Source: Paraburkholderia sp. BCC1885 (lineage in GTDB: Bacteria > Pseudomonadota > Gammaproteobacteria > Burkholderiales > Burkholderiaceae). From it: a stretch of 64,000 nucleotides of DNA. Shown here piece by piece: positions 1 through 8,987 of this stretch. Position 1 is the stretch's first letter. Each line of letters opens with the position of its first letter. The position numbers and the translations under genes were made by a program. Under the pieces are notes generated by a model. It had not been told where the DNA came from. It did not search any database and saw only the letters and a list, made by a program, of their open reading frames with translations. Location of the stretch: NCBI RefSeq assembly GCF_900996235.1, contig NZ_CAAJGM010000111.1, forward strand, positions 496,001 to 560,000, read 5' to 3'.

Positions 1-1189
1 GACTACGACGACGGGCGGCGGCTCCACCACCACGGCTACGGCAAATGCACTCGGCACCGTGGCCGGCAATGCGGGCAACGTCGTCAGCAACGTGGGTTCG
101 ACTGTCTCGGGCATCGGCTCGGTGATCGGTTCGCAATCGCTGCCGGGCGTCAGCGCGGCAACGACTCAGGCAGCCGCAGGTATCGTGGAGAACGTGGGCG
201 CGGCCGTCTCCACGCTCGGCAATGGTGTGACCTCAGGTCTCGGACAACTCGGCACCGGCGGCAATGCAATCGGCACCACGGTGTCGAGCGTCGGTGGCGT
301 GGTCGGCAATGTCGGCGGCGCAGTGACCAGCGCCGGCAATCTCGTGACGAGCCTCGGCAGCGGTCCGCTCGCTCCGCTTGCCGCGGTGACCTCGCCGCTC
401 GGCGGCCTCGTCGACACGCTCGGCGGCGCCGTCACCCAAGGTGGCAGCACGCTGACCACCGCCCTCTCGACCGGTCCGGTCGAACAGGTCACGCAGACAC
501 TCAGCACCGCCATCACGCCGATCACGTCGATGGTGGCTTCGACCACGCAAAGCGTCGGCACGGCAACCGGCCTCGGCGCACCGCTCGCCGGTGTGCTGTC
601 GACGGTGGGCGGCGGACTCGGCAAGGCCGGCAGCCTGCTCGCCGCAGCCGGCGGCAACCCGGTCACGACCGGTCTCGGCAATGTCGTCAGCAGCACCGGC
701 ACCACGGTCAGCTCGGTGGGCGGCCTGCTGACGGGTGGCAGCAGCAACCCGCTGGCGCCGGTGACCGGCCTGCTCGGCGGCCTCACATCGGTTGCCGGTG
801 GCGGCGCCGGCAGCGGCAGCCCGCTCGCTCCGCTGACCGGTCTGCTCGGCAGCGTGACGGGCGCCGCAGGCGGCGCCTCCGGCAGCAACCCGCTCGCCCC
901 GGTGACGACACTCGTGTCGAGCCTGACCGGCGCCCTCAGCAGCGCGACCGGCGGCAGCAGCAGCCCGCTGGCTCCGGTGACGGGTCTCCTTACCTCGGTC
1001 ACCGGCACGCTGACCGGCGTCACGACGACCGCAGCCAGCACGGTCAAGAGCACCACGACGACCACCGCCTCGACCAGCCCGATTGCCGGCCTGTCGTCGA
1101 CCAGCGGCAGCGGTTCGGCCGGCGGCCTGCTCTCGCCTGTGACCTCGCTGGTGAGCGGTCTGCTCGGCGGTGTGACGACGAAAAAGTAA
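1..1189 (+). CDS. Gly/Ser/Thr/Leu-rich repeat protein, 5'-truncated
   Basis: The reading frame (codons starting at base 2) is open from the window edge to the stop at 1189, so the true start lies upstream; a GTG at 59 is only an internal codon. The visible product is almost entirely Gly, Ser, Thr, Ala, Leu and Val, beginning with a Thr/Gly-rich linker. Four degenerate (N/S)PLAP(V/L)T repeats occur in the C-terminal half. It is clearly paralogous to the next gene: both carry a SQSLPGV block, a GSGPLAPLA block, a STAITPI block and a TGLGAP block in the same order. By analogy to that neighbour it is probably an exported lipoprotein, but its signal region is outside the window. No enzymatic motif is visible. 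Strict Gly-X-Y periodicity is absent, so it should not be called collagen-like. Confidence 0.75.
   Translation, partial: TTTTGGGSTTTATANALGTVAGNAGNVVSNVGSTVSGIGSVIGSQSLPGVSAATTQAAAGIVENVGAAVSTLGNGVTSGLGQLGTGGNAIGTTVSSVGGVVGNVGGAVTSAGNLVTSLGSGPLAPLAAVTSPLGGLVDTLGGAVTQGGSTLTTALSTGPVEQVTQTLSTAITPITSMVASTTQSVGTATGLGAPLAGVLSTVGGGLGKAGSLLAAAGGNPVTTGLGNVVSSTGTTVSSVGGLLTGGSSNPLAPVTGLLGGLTSVAGGGAGSGSPLAPLTGLLGSVTGAAGGASGSNPLAPVTTLVSSLTGALSSATGGSSSPLAPVTGLLTSVTGTLTGVTTTAASTVKSTTTTTASTSPIAGLSSTSGSGSAGGLLSPVTSLVSGLLGGVTTKK
746..1033 (+). repeat. Four degenerate tandem coding repeats of 23-25 codons
   Basis: Copies of a unit opening with (N/S)PLAP(V/L)T start at 746, 818, 887 and 962, giving spacings of 72, 69 and 75 bases. 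All spacings are multiples of three, so copy number could change without breaking the frame. The repeated core continues as a hydrophobic LL-S-(L/V)-TG stretch followed by a Gly/Ser linker. Confidence 0.8.
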
Positions 1190-1325
1190 CGAGGCCAACG
1201 AGCGGCCGCGCATGCGTGGCCGCTCGCCTCACCTGAACTGGGCGGCGCCGCTCAGAAACCGTTGCACCGGCGCGCGGAAACCATTCATTCAGACTCAAGA
1301 CTCACGAGAGACCGAGGAGCACCCT

Positions 1326-2765
1326 ATGTCCACCCCACGTTTTTTTGTTCCCGATGCGGCCTGCGCGACACTCTCGTCGCTGCGCATGCCGCTCACGGCA
1401 CTCGCCGTCGCCTGCCTCCTCGCCGCTTGTGGCGGCAGCGACGTCACCGCGCCGCCGAGCGCCTCCAACGCCGGTAGCGGCGCGAGCGGCGGCACCACCA
1501 GCACCACCGGCACGGGCAGTGGCGGCGGCACAACCACCGGCAGCACCGGCAGCACCACGACGACGGGCGGTTCGAGCGGCACCGCGGGGGCCGTGACGAC
1601 AGCCGCGCAAGCCGTCAACGATCTCGGCAACACGATCGCGTCGCAGTCGCTGCCGGGTGTCAACTCGCAGGTGACGAAGGGTCTCGGCAACACGGTCTCG
1701 GCCACCAGCGGCACGCTGACGTCGCTCGCCAACGCGGTGAGCAACGGCATCGGCCAGACCGGCTCGACGGCCAATCCGGTCGGCACCACGGTCGCGGGCC
1801 TGGGCTCGGTGGTGTCGTCGACGAGCGGGGTTGTGCAGGGCTTGAGCACCACGGTCGGCGGCCTCGGCAGCGGCCCGCTCGCTCCGCTGGCGCCGCTCAC
1901 GACGCCGCTCGCCAGCACGCTCAGCACCGCCGCCAATGCACTCGACACAGGCGGCACGACGCTTGGCAACGTGTTGTCGTCGGCACCGGTGCAACAGATC
2001 ACCCAGCCGGTCAGCACCGCCATCACGCCGATCGTGCAGAGCGCCGGCATCCTGACGCAGACGGTCGGCACGACCACCGGCCTCGGCGCACCGGTCTCCG
2101 GCGTGCTCGCGCAAGTGGGCGGCGCGCTCGGCTCAGCCGGTTCGACCCTCGCCTCGGCGACAAAAAATCCGCTCGGCACCGACGTCGGCAACCTGGTCGG
2201 CTCGCTCGGCAACACCGTCACGAATGCCGGCGGCCTCGTCAATCCGAACGGCCCGAACGGCGCCGCGCCGATTCCTGGTCTCATCACCAGCCTGTTGGGC
2301 AGCACCAGCGCCGTCGTGGCTAGCGGACCGCCCACCGGCGCCGCCGCCGGCGGCCTGCTCGGACCGTTGAACGCCACGCTGACGAGCCTTGGCCTCGGCG
2401 GCACGCCGCTCACTTCGGTGACCTCGCTGCTCGGCGGCTCGCCGCTCTCCGCGCTTACCTCGGCCACGGCGGGTACGCCGCTCGCGTCGGTCACGGGCCT
2501 GCTCGGCGCCGCTCCGCTCGGCTCGGTCACCTCGACGCTCGGCGGCGCCACCGGCGGCTCCAACCCGCTCGCCGCAGTGACGGGCGTGCTCGGCACCGTC
2601 ACCACCGCCGCCAACGGCACGCCGGCCGGCTCGCTGCTGAGCCCGGTCACGGGCCTGGTTGCAACGGTCACCGGCACGCTCACCGCCGCAACCGGTTCTT
2701 CCGGCGGCACCACCGGCGGCGCGACCTCGCTGCTCGGCGGACTGCTGCCGACACAACATAAGTAG
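1326..2765 (+). CDS. Gly/Ser/Thr-rich repeat lipoprotein, paralogue of the upstream gene
   Basis: The ATG at 1326 was chosen over an upstream in-frame start because a GAGGAG ribosome-binding site precedes it and because it gives a lipoprotein signal peptide: a basic/polar start, hydrophobic core ending LLAAC, then a Gly/Ser/Thr linker typical of a surface tether. The 479-residue product is very low in charged and aromatic residues and shares block order with the preceding paralogue, indicating tandem duplication. The C-terminal part repeats short LGG-(S/A)PL(S/A/G)(S/A)(L/V)TS units. The gap to the upstream gene is about 136 bases. Likely cell-envelope anchored; function not recognised. The TpsB-type transporter gene downstream may or may not be related to its export. 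Confidence 0.8.
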   Translation: MSTPRFFVPDAACATLSSLRMPLTALAVACLLAACGGSDVTAPPSASNAGSGASGGTTSTTGTGSGGGTTTGSTGSTTTTGGSSGTAGAVTTAAQAVNDLGNTIASQSLPGVNSQVTKGLGNTVSATSGTLTSLANAVSNGIGQTGSTANPVGTTVAGLGSVVSSTSGVVQGLSTTVGGLGSGPLAPLAPLTTPLASTLSTAANALDTGGTTLGNVLSSAPVQQITQPVSTAITPIVQSAGILTQTVGTTTGLGAPVSGVLAQVGGALGSAGSTLASATKNPLGTDVGNLVGSLGNTVTNAGGLVNPNGPNGAAPIPGLITSLLGSTSAVVASGPPTGAAAGGLLGPLNATLTSLGLGGTPLTSVTSLLGGSPLSALTSATAGTPLASVTGLLGAAPLGSVTSTLGGATGGSNPLAAVTGVLGTVTTAANGTPAGSLLSPVTGLVATVTGTLTAATGSSGGTTGGATSLLGGLLPTQHK

Positions 2766-2838
2766 TCCACATTAGTGTCCCTATGATTGACGTGTGAAAG
2801 CAACACGACATCTCAGTAGAAACACGCAGTCAGCATCA

Positions 2839-2871
2839 GTCACGTGCTCCGCAACGCACGGAGCACGTGAC
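2839..2871. other. 13-bp perfect inverted repeat between lipoprotein gene and tpsB-like gene
   Basis: GTCACGTGCTCCG at 2839-2851 is perfectly complementary to 2859-2871, with a 7-base spacer. No T-run follows on either strand, so it is not a classical intrinsic terminator. It could end the lipoprotein transcript, act in the 5' leader of the downstream gene, or be a protein-binding site. Confidence 0.6.
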
Positions 2872-2980
2872 GTAACGCGCGCGGGCATGGCAGTATGCGC
2901 GAAGCCGCACACAGCGTTCACGATCAGCCTGGCCGGGCCACGCGGACGCACGATAAGAACAGCAATACGAGGGAATACCG

Positions 2981-4681
2981 ATGAAACTCGGGTACGGCAG
3001 ATGGACACTTCTGCTCGCGGTGGTCGCTGCGGGCGCAGTGCAGGCGCAATCGCGCCCGGTGGTGGGCGGCAACCCGATAGGGGGCAATCCGCTCGACTCG
3101 ATCCCGCAGGTCAACGCGCCCGACAAAGGGCCTAATGTCACCGTACAGGTCCAGCAGCAGGCACCGCAACTGCAAGCCCTGCTCGCCACGCATCTGACGC
3201 CCACCAAGTTTCAGGTCGAAGGCGTCAAGTCCATTCCATTCGATGAAGTCGCGCAACGCTTCACGCCGCTCGTCGGCAAGGACATCACCATTGCCGACCT
3301 GATGCAGGTGGCCGACGACGTCACCAGGCTGTATCAGGCGCGCGGCTATGCGCTGTCGTTCGCCTTCATCCCGGCGCAGACCTTCGAGAACGGCGTGGTG
3401 CGCGTGACGATCGTTGAAGGCTATGTGTCGGAGGTGAAGATCACCGGCAATCCGGGACGCGAAGAAGACAAGATCCGCGCGATCGCCGAACATATTCGTG
3501 CCGACCGGCCGCTGCGTCACGCCACCTTCGAGCGCTACATCAATGTGCTGGGCATTTTGCCGGGCATCAAGGTGGCCGCCAACGTGCCGCCGCCGCAGAA
3601 TACCGACGGCGCCACCACGCTCGAACTCAAGGTCGAACACAAGCCGGTCAACGTCAGCACCGGGGTCAATTTCAACCAGCCCGGCGTGCAGGGTCTGCTG
3701 ACCGCGACCGAGAACGGCCTCACCTCGCTCGGCGAACAGTTGAGCGTCTCGGCGCTGTTGCCCAAGGGGCGCGACAACGTTACGTACCTCGCCGCGCACG
3801 CCGCAGTGCCGATCGGCAGCGACGGCCTCGTGGCGAAAATCGACGCCACCCACTACCGCGGCAATCCGGTGGATAACCCCGGCCTGCCCAACTACGTCGA
3901 GCGCACCGTGATCAACGACAAGCTCGCCGGCTCGCTCGCCTATCCGCTGCTGCTTTCGAATAGCCAGAGCCTGCTCGGCACCGTGTCGGCGTATGCCTCG
4001 CACGACGAAGACGACTATCACAACACCATCAACGGCGCGCAGATCGGCTTGCGCTCGCAAGTCCGCGTGCTGCAATTGCAGGCCGACTACACGAGCGTGC
4101 AGACCGGCCAGGTGCGCAAGGCGAGCGTCAACGTGGCGCAGGCCTTCAATATCCTGGGCGCGTCGAAATCCGGCGATTCGAACATCCCCGGCGTAGTGGA
4201 AACCAATCCCGTTTCGCTCACCTTCACGCGCACCGGCGCGAGTTTCTCGCAGACCAACGAGTGGCCGCTCAAGATCGGCACGGCCGTCGCCATGACCGGC
4301 CAGTACAGCCCGGACTCGCTGCCCACTTCCGAGCAGATCTCGTTCGGCGCGCAGCATTTCGCGCAGGGCTACGAGCCGGGTGAGGCGTCGGGGGATTCAG
4401 GCTGGGGCGCCTCGGTTGAAGTCAATCGACCTTTCACGCCGGGCTTCACCTATCTGCAGAGCTTCACACCCTACATCTCGTTCGACATGGCGCGCGTCTA
4501 TCTGCATGCGGGCACGCCGTCGCCGTCGAAACTCTCGTCGATCGCCTTCGGTTTCCGCATTTCCGATTCGAAGTACTACACGCTCGATCTGTCGGTGGGC
4601 AAGGCGGTCGGCGATGCGCCGGTGGAAAGCACCTCGCGCAGTCCGCGGATCAACGCCACCTTCTCGTATAGCCTGAATTGA
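2981..4681 (+). CDS. ShlB/FhaC/HecB-family two-partner secretion outer-membrane transporter (TpsB)
   Basis: A 566-residue protein with a signal peptide (hydrophobic core followed by VQAQS), a proline/glycine/glutamine-rich N-terminal segment, a POTRA_2-type domain at about residues 77-155 (FQVEGVKSIPF start, later a VRVTIVEGYV strand) and a long beta-strand-rich C-terminal region consistent with the 16-strand barrel of TpsB proteins. In this family the POTRA domains bind the TPS domain of a secreted TpsA exoprotein and the barrel translocates it across the outer membrane. No TpsA with a haemagglutination-activity domain is adjacent; the neighbours are two Gly-rich repeat proteins and a DUF2147 protein. 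The ATG at 2981 follows GAGGGA at a suitable distance. Confidence 0.85.
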   Translation: MKLGYGRWTLLLAVVAAGAVQAQSRPVVGGNPIGGNPLDSIPQVNAPDKGPNVTVQVQQQAPQLQALLATHLTPTKFQVEGVKSIPFDEVAQRFTPLVGKDITIADLMQVADDVTRLYQARGYALSFAFIPAQTFENGVVRVTIVEGYVSEVKITGNPGREEDKIRAIAEHIRADRPLRHATFERYINVLGILPGIKVAANVPPPQNTDGATTLELKVEHKPVNVSTGVNFNQPGVQGLLTATENGLTSLGEQLSVSALLPKGRDNVTYLAAHAAVPIGSDGLVAKIDATHYRGNPVDNPGLPNYVERTVINDKLAGSLAYPLLLSNSQSLLGTVSAYASHDEDDYHNTINGAQIGLRSQVRVLQLQADYTSVQTGQVRKASVNVAQAFNILGASKSGDSNIPGVVETNPVSLTFTRTGASFSQTNEWPLKIGTAVAMTGQYSPDSLPTSEQISFGAQHFAQGYEPGEASGDSGWGASVEVNRPFTPGFTYLQSFTPYISFDMARVYLHAGTPSPSKLSSIAFGFRISDSKYYTLDLSVGKAVGDAPVESTSRSPRINATFSYSLN

Positions 4682-4933
4682 GCCTCCCAGGGCGGCGCGC
4701 TGCCCGCATGCGGGTGCGGGGGTACGCGGGTACGCGGTCAGGCACGCGGCGCCGGTTTGACTAGAGGGTCCACTATCAAACGGCGCGGGCACTTTCACGT
4801 ATTCTGCGCTGACCAACCTGCAAGCCTGAGACAACCCGGAGCAACACGCGGCATGTGGAGGCAACGCATCGCCTGACATGCCAATAACGCCGCGCGACCA
4901 TGATCGCGCCGACTTTTATCAAGGAGGAAGACA

Positions 4934-5419
4934 ATGACGCGATTCACCCAACGCAGCCGCGCCCTGATGCTGCGCGGCGCCCGCCAGGCGGCGCTAGCCG
5001 GCGTGCTGCTAGCCAGTGCCGTGAGCGCCATGGCGCAGGCCGACAGCCCGGTCGGCACGTGGCAGACCATCGACGATCATACCGGCCAGCCCAAGGCGCT
5101 GGTACAGATCACCCAGGACAGCAGCGGCGCGCTGGACGGCAAGGTGATCAAGGGACTCGGCCCGAACGACCAGCCCGATCGCCGCTGCACGGAATGCACG
5201 GACGCGCGCAAGGATCAGTTGATCCTCGGCATGACGATCATCAACGACATGAAAAAGATGGATGACGGCTGGGATGGCGGCCAGATTCTCGACCCCGAAA
5301 ACGGCAAGGTCTACAAGTGCAAGATGCACCTGGAAGACGGAGGACAAAAGCTGGTGGTGCGGGGATATATCGGCGTTTCGCTGCTGGGCCGGTCGCAGAC
5401 CTGGATTCGCCAGCAATGA
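4934..5419 (+). CDS. DUF2147-family periplasmic protein
   Basis: The 161-residue product has an Arg-rich start, a hydrophobic segment ending AMAQA (signal peptide), then the compact beta-rich DUF2147 fold: a start of PVGTWQTIDDHTG, a central DQPDRRCTECTDARK segment with two cysteines, a GGQILDPENGKVYKCK segment and a C-terminal RGYIGVSLLGRSQTW. Such proteins are exported small domains of unknown biochemical role. A strong AAGGAGG ribosome-binding site lies just before the ATG at 4934. It stands about 250 bases behind the TpsB-like gene and is followed by a bidirectional terminator. Confidence 0.85.
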   Translation: MTRFTQRSRALMLRGARQAALAGVLLASAVSAMAQADSPVGTWQTIDDHTGQPKALVQITQDSSGALDGKVIKGLGPNDQPDRRCTECTDARKDQLILGMTIINDMKKMDDGWDGGQILDPENGKVYKCKMHLEDGGQKLVVRGYIGVSLLGRSQTWIRQQ

Positions 5420-5506
5420 CGCTTAATCGCGCTCAGATGCTGCCAGGTGAATGACTTTGCATGACGCACCGGCGCCCGGCTTGCGATAAAAAACCGTAGC
5501 CAGAAA

Positions 5507-5546
5507 AGAAAACCGGCCGACGATCGATTCGTGCGGCCGGTTTTTT
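5507..5546. terminator. Bidirectional intrinsic terminator
   Basis: The stem AAAACCGGCCG (5509-5519) pairs with CGGCCGGTTTT (5534-5544) and is flanked by an A-run on one side and six T on the other. It sits between the DUF2147 gene (plus) and the convergent DUF4096 gene (minus) and can serve both. Confidence 0.85.
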
Positions 5547-5577
5547 ATGCGTGGGCATAATCCATTCATTGAACTCG

Positions 5578-6033
5578 TCATGCAGCGCGCTTATAAGCCC
5601 CTGCAAGATTGAACAGGGAAGGCGACGCCGGCTGCGCCGGTGCCGGACTATAGACGGCCGGCAACGACGGCGCGATGGACGCAGCGGCAACGCGCGCCGC
5701 CTTTTCTTCCGGGCTGACGTGCATGCGCATACGGGCTTCCATCATGCCGCACAATTCGCCGCTTGCAGCACCGAACAACTGATCCATCACGCTCTGCAAC
5801 ACGCCCGAATCGTGCCACGCCTTGAAGCGGCGATGGCAGGTTTGATACGACGGGTATTTGCGCGGCATGGCGGACCAGGTGGCGCCGCTATACATCACCC
5901 ACAGTACGCCGTTGAGCACGGAGCGCGTGTTGGCCAGCGGCCGGCCACGCAATTCGGAACGCGGACGCAGTTCGGGAAGCAGCGGTGCAACACGTTGCCA
6001 TTCTTCATCATTGATATCACGGTACGGGGTCAT
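5578..6033 (-). CDS. Stand-alone DUF4096 (IS5-type transposase N-terminal domain) protein
   Basis: The first 100 or so residues (starting MTPYRDINDEEW and running through LRGRPLANTRSVLNGVLWV and a YPSYQTCHRRFKAW helix) match the N-terminal DNA-binding-type domain of IS5-group transposases. The protein then diverges into an alanine/proline-rich tail of about 60 residues and stops at 151 residues, so the DDE catalytic domain is missing. I found no terminal inverted repeats. The ATG at 6033 is preceded by a strong AAGGAGA site and is preferred over a TTG six codons upstream. Good start signal, intact frame and own terminator suggest an expressed, domesticated gene and not a decaying IS fragment (inference). 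Confidence 0.7.
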   Translation of the reverse strand: MTPYRDINDEEWQRVAPLLPELRPRSELRGRPLANTRSVLNGVLWVMYSGATWSAMPRKYPSYQTCHRRFKAWHDSGVLQSVMDQLFGAASGELCGMMEARMRMHVSPEEKAARVAAASIAPSLPAVYSPAPAQPASPSLFNLAGAYKRAA

Positions 6034-6192
6034 GGATTTCTCCTTCGTCAAAATCTATGACTTAGAAGATATCGGCTTGCCCACGGACCGAATATAAGAC
6101 CAATCCGAATCTTGAAAATGCGGCGCGGCCCGGCGGGAATAGGCCGCGCGGGTCTGATCTATCGCAATAGATAGCGGTTCGAAAGGAACCGC

Positions 6193-7290
6193 TCAGGTCA
6201 ACGACGTATCGACGATCCGGCGCGGCGCGTCCAGATACTCCTTCGATTGCATCTCGACGATGCGCGATACCGTGCGCGTGAACTCGTTGGCCATCGGACC
6301 GTCGGTGTAGAGCTGCTCGGGCGGCACGGCCGCGGACATCAGCAGCTTGACCTTATGGTCGTAGAACACGTCGATCAGCCAGGTGAAGCGGCGCGCTTCC
6401 GAGGCCATCCGCGCGCTCATCTGCGGCACGCCCGACAACACCACCGCGTGAAAACGGCTCGCCAGTTCCAGGTAGTCGTTCTGCGAGCGCGGGCCGCCGC
6501 ACAAGGTGGCGAAATCGAACCAGACCACGCCATCCGCCTTGCGCAACGCTTTTAGTTCGCGCTTCTCGATATGCAGGATCGGGCTTTCATCGGGCACCGC
6601 GGCGAGGCTTGCGAAGGCCGCGCGCAGCGCCTTGTCCGCCGCCGCGCCGAGCGGCGTGTGATACACCTCGACCTGGGCCAGCGTGCGCTGCCGGTAGTCG
6701 ACGCCCGCGTCCACGTTAATCACGTCGAGCTTCGATTTGATCAGCTCGATTGCCGGCAGCATGCGGTCGCGGTGCAGGCCATCCGGATAGAGCATGTCAG
6801 GGTCGTAGTTGGACGTCATCACGAACTGCACGCCGTTCTCGAACATCTTGTCGAGCAGACGGTACAGGATCATCGCGTCAGCGATATCGGAGACGTGGAA
6901 TTCGTCGAAGCAGATCAGGCGGTAGCGCTTGCCGATGCGGCGCGCCAGTTCATCGAGCGGATCGGCCTGGCCTTTCAGTTCTTCGAGCTCGCGATGCACT
7001 TCGCGCATGAACTCGTGGAAGTGCAGACGCGTCTTGCGCTGCACCGGCACCACGGTGAAGAAGCTGTCCATCAGGAAGCTCTTGCCGCGCCCCACCCCGC
7101 CCCACATGTAGACGCCACGCGGCAAGTCCGGGTGAATGATCAGCTTCTTGAACGCGTTCGAGCGGCGCGATTTGTATTCCACCCACTCTTCATAGCACCG
7201 CTGCAGACGGTCGACCGCCGCGCGTTGCGCCGGGTCCGATTGATAACCCCGCGTCTGCAGTTCTTTTTCGTAGTATTCGGTGACGTTCAT
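6193..7290 (-). CDS. zapE: Cell division protein ZapE (AFG1/LACE1-type ATPase)
   Basis: The 365-residue protein has a Walker A motif GGVGRGKS at residues 64-71 and Walker B LICFDE with D129/E130, followed by the family-typical FHVSDIADAMIL helix and MTSNYDPDMLYPDGLHRDR segment. ZapE is a cytoplasmic ATPase that associates with the FtsZ ring in Escherichia coli. It lies directly behind lpdA on the same strand, but a terminator separates them, so some independent transcription is likely. A short stem-loop (6173-6193) overlaps the stop codon and may mark the 3' end. Confidence 0.93.
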   Translation of the reverse strand: MNVTEYYEKELQTRGYQSDPAQRAAVDRLQRCYEEWVEYKSRRSNAFKKLIIHPDLPRGVYMWGGVGRGKSFLMDSFFTVVPVQRKTRLHFHEFMREVHRELEELKGQADPLDELARRIGKRYRLICFDEFHVSDIADAMILYRLLDKMFENGVQFVMTSNYDPDMLYPDGLHRDRMLPAIELIKSKLDVINVDAGVDYRQRTLAQVEVYHTPLGAAADKALRAAFASLAAVPDESPILHIEKRELKALRKADGVVWFDFATLCGGPRSQNDYLELASRFHAVVLSGVPQMSARMASEARRFTWLIDVFYDHKVKLLMSAAVPPEQLYTDGPMANEFTRTVSRIVEMQSKEYLDAPRRIVDTSLT

Positions 7291-7301
7291 TTTCTGGCTA
7301 C

Positions 7302-7338
7302 AAAAAAGAAGGCGGGAGGGATTAAACCCGCCCGCCTT
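7302..7338 (-). terminator. Intrinsic terminator after lpdA
   Basis: Read on the minus strand, AAGGCGGG...CCCGCCTT (7309-7316 with 7331-7338) is followed by a C and then six T. It ends the sucA-odhB-lpdA transcript before zapE. Confidence 0.8.
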
Positions 7339-7382
7339 CGTCGTAAAGCTAAGCTGCTGCGATCAGTCAGGCGTGCGCGTGA

Positions 7383-8813
7383 TTACATGTTCAGCGCGCG
7401 CTTGTCCACGGCGAGCGCCGCTTCGCGCATCACTTCGGACAACGACGGGTGCGGATGGCAAATGCGGCCGATGTCTTCCGACGCCGCCTTGAATTCCATC
7501 GCCACCACGGCTTCCGCAATCAGGTCCGAGGCGTTGGCCGAGATGATGTGCACGCCGAGCAGTTCGTCGGTCTTCGCGTCGGCGATCATCTTGACGAAAC
7601 CATCCGCCTTGTTGATGCCGAGCGCGCGGCCGTTGGCCATGAACGGGAACTGACCCGTCTTGATCTCGCGGCCTTCCGCCTTCAGCGCCTGTTCCGTCTT
7701 GCCGACCCACGCGATTTCCGGTTCGGTGTAGATCACCCACGGAATGCAGTTGTAGTCGATATGCGGCTTCTGGCCGTCGATGATCTCGGCCACCAGCACG
7801 CCTTCGTCTTCAGCCTTGTGCGCGAGCATCGGGCCGCGCACCACGTCGCCGATTGCATAGACGTTCGGCACTGCGGTGGCGCAATGGTCGTCCACGTCGA
7901 TGAAACCGCGCTCGTTGGCCTTCAAACCGATGGCTTCGAGACCGAGGTTGTCGGTGTTCGGCACGCGGCCGATCGACACGATCAGGCGGTCCGCTTCCAG
8001 CTTCTGCGCGTTGCCGTCCTTGTCCGTGTAGTTCAGCGTGACGCTGCTGTCGGTCGTGGTGACTTCACCGACCTTCACGCCCACGTGAATATCCAGACCT
8101 TGCTTCTTGAACTGCTTGGCGGCTTCCTTCGCGAGTGCCTGGTCAGCCGCGCCGAGGAATTCCGGCAGCGCTTCGAGCACCGTGACGTCCGCACCCAGAC
8201 GACGCCACACCGAGCCGAGTTCCAGACCGATCACGCCGGCGCCGATCACGGCCAGCTTCTTCGGCACGGAATCGAAGCTCAGTGCGCCTTCGTTGTCGGC
8301 GACGATCTTGTTGTCGACCGGGATGTTCGGCAGATGGCGCGCCTTCGAACCCGTGGCGATGATCACGTTTTTGGCCGTAACCGTTTCCGTCTCGCCTTCG
8401 CCGCTCACTTCGATCTGCACGCCGGCGTCCGTCTTGCCGGTGAACTTGCCATGGCCCTTGAGCCAGGTGATCTTGTTCTTGCGGAACAGGAATTCGATGC
8501 CCTTGGTCATCTTCTCGACGATGCCTTCCTTGCGGGCCAGCATCTTCGCGATATCCACCGAAACGTTTTCCACGCTGATGCCGTGGTCGGCGAGGTGGTG
8601 CGAGGCGTTTTCGAATTCTTCCGACGACGCGAGCAGCGCCTTCGACGGAATGCAACCCACATTCAGGCACGTGCCGCCGAGCTTCAGCGCGCCGGCCGGG
8701 TTCTTCCACTTCTCGATACAGGCTACGCTCTTGCCGAGCTGCGCAGCGCGGATAGCTGCGATATAGCCGCCGGGACCGGCACCGATCACGACGACGTCAA
8801 ATTCTTTGGACAT
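7383..8813 (-). CDS. lpdA: Dihydrolipoyl dehydrogenase, E3 of the 2-oxoglutarate dehydrogenase complex
   Basis: The 476-residue FAD enzyme reoxidises the dihydrolipoyl group of the E2 subunit using NAD. It begins with a dinucleotide-binding GAGPGG motif (residues 11-16), has the redox pair in [13 protein letters not shown] (C49 and C54), a second [11 protein letters not shown]ossmann motif for NAD and a C-terminal HPHPSLSE segment carrying the catalytic His of the family. The ATG at 8813 has an AAGGA site; an in-frame upstream extension has no such support. Third gene of the sucA-odhB-lpdA group, so it is likely dedicated to the 2-oxoglutarate complex, though E3 can be shared. Confidence 0.96.
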   Translation of the reverse strand: MSKEFDVVVIGAGPGGYIAAIRAAQLGKSVACIEKWKNPAGALKLGGTCLNVGCIPSKALLASSEEFENASHHLADHGISVENVSVDIAKMLARKEGIVEKMTKGIEFLFRKNKITWLKGHGKFTGKTDAGVQIEVSGEGETETVTAKNVIIATGSKARHLPNIPVDNKIVADNEGALSFDSVPKKLAVIGAGVIGLELGSVWRRLGADVTVLEALPEFLGAADQALAKEAAKQFKKQGLDIHVGVKVGEVTTTDSSVTLNYTDKDGNAQKLEADRLIVSIGRVPNTDNLGLEAIGLKANERGFIDVDDHCATAVPNVYAIGDVVRGPMLAHKAEDEGVLVAEIIDGQKPHIDYNCIPWVIYTEPEIAWVGKTEQALKAEGREIKTGQFPFMANGRALGINKADGFVKMIADAKTDELLGVHIISANASDLIAEAVVAMEFKAASEDIGRICHPHPSLSEVMREAALAVDKRALNM

Positions 8814-8987
8814 GACAATCCTTTTGATGACGGGACGACGCGCGGCCACGCTTCGTGGCGCGCATCGTTCCAGTGCTACGGAATGCTAGGGACGTGCTGC
8901 TTGCGCTTTACTTATATGGCGCCGGCTGGTGCGATCACAAGCGATCAAAAGCGCGATCGCAAGCCGGCATCCATGCCGTTGCGCGGC

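Noticed and set aside
1..2765. Collagen-like designation for the Gly-rich proteins
   Set aside because: Gly is frequent but not at every third position; strict Gly-X-Y periodicity is absent, unlike the MdtA tail.
2924..4357. A 477-codon minus-strand open frame under the TpsB gene
   Set aside because: Composition is that of an antisense shadow, and the plus-strand gene has a clear signal peptide and POTRA domain.
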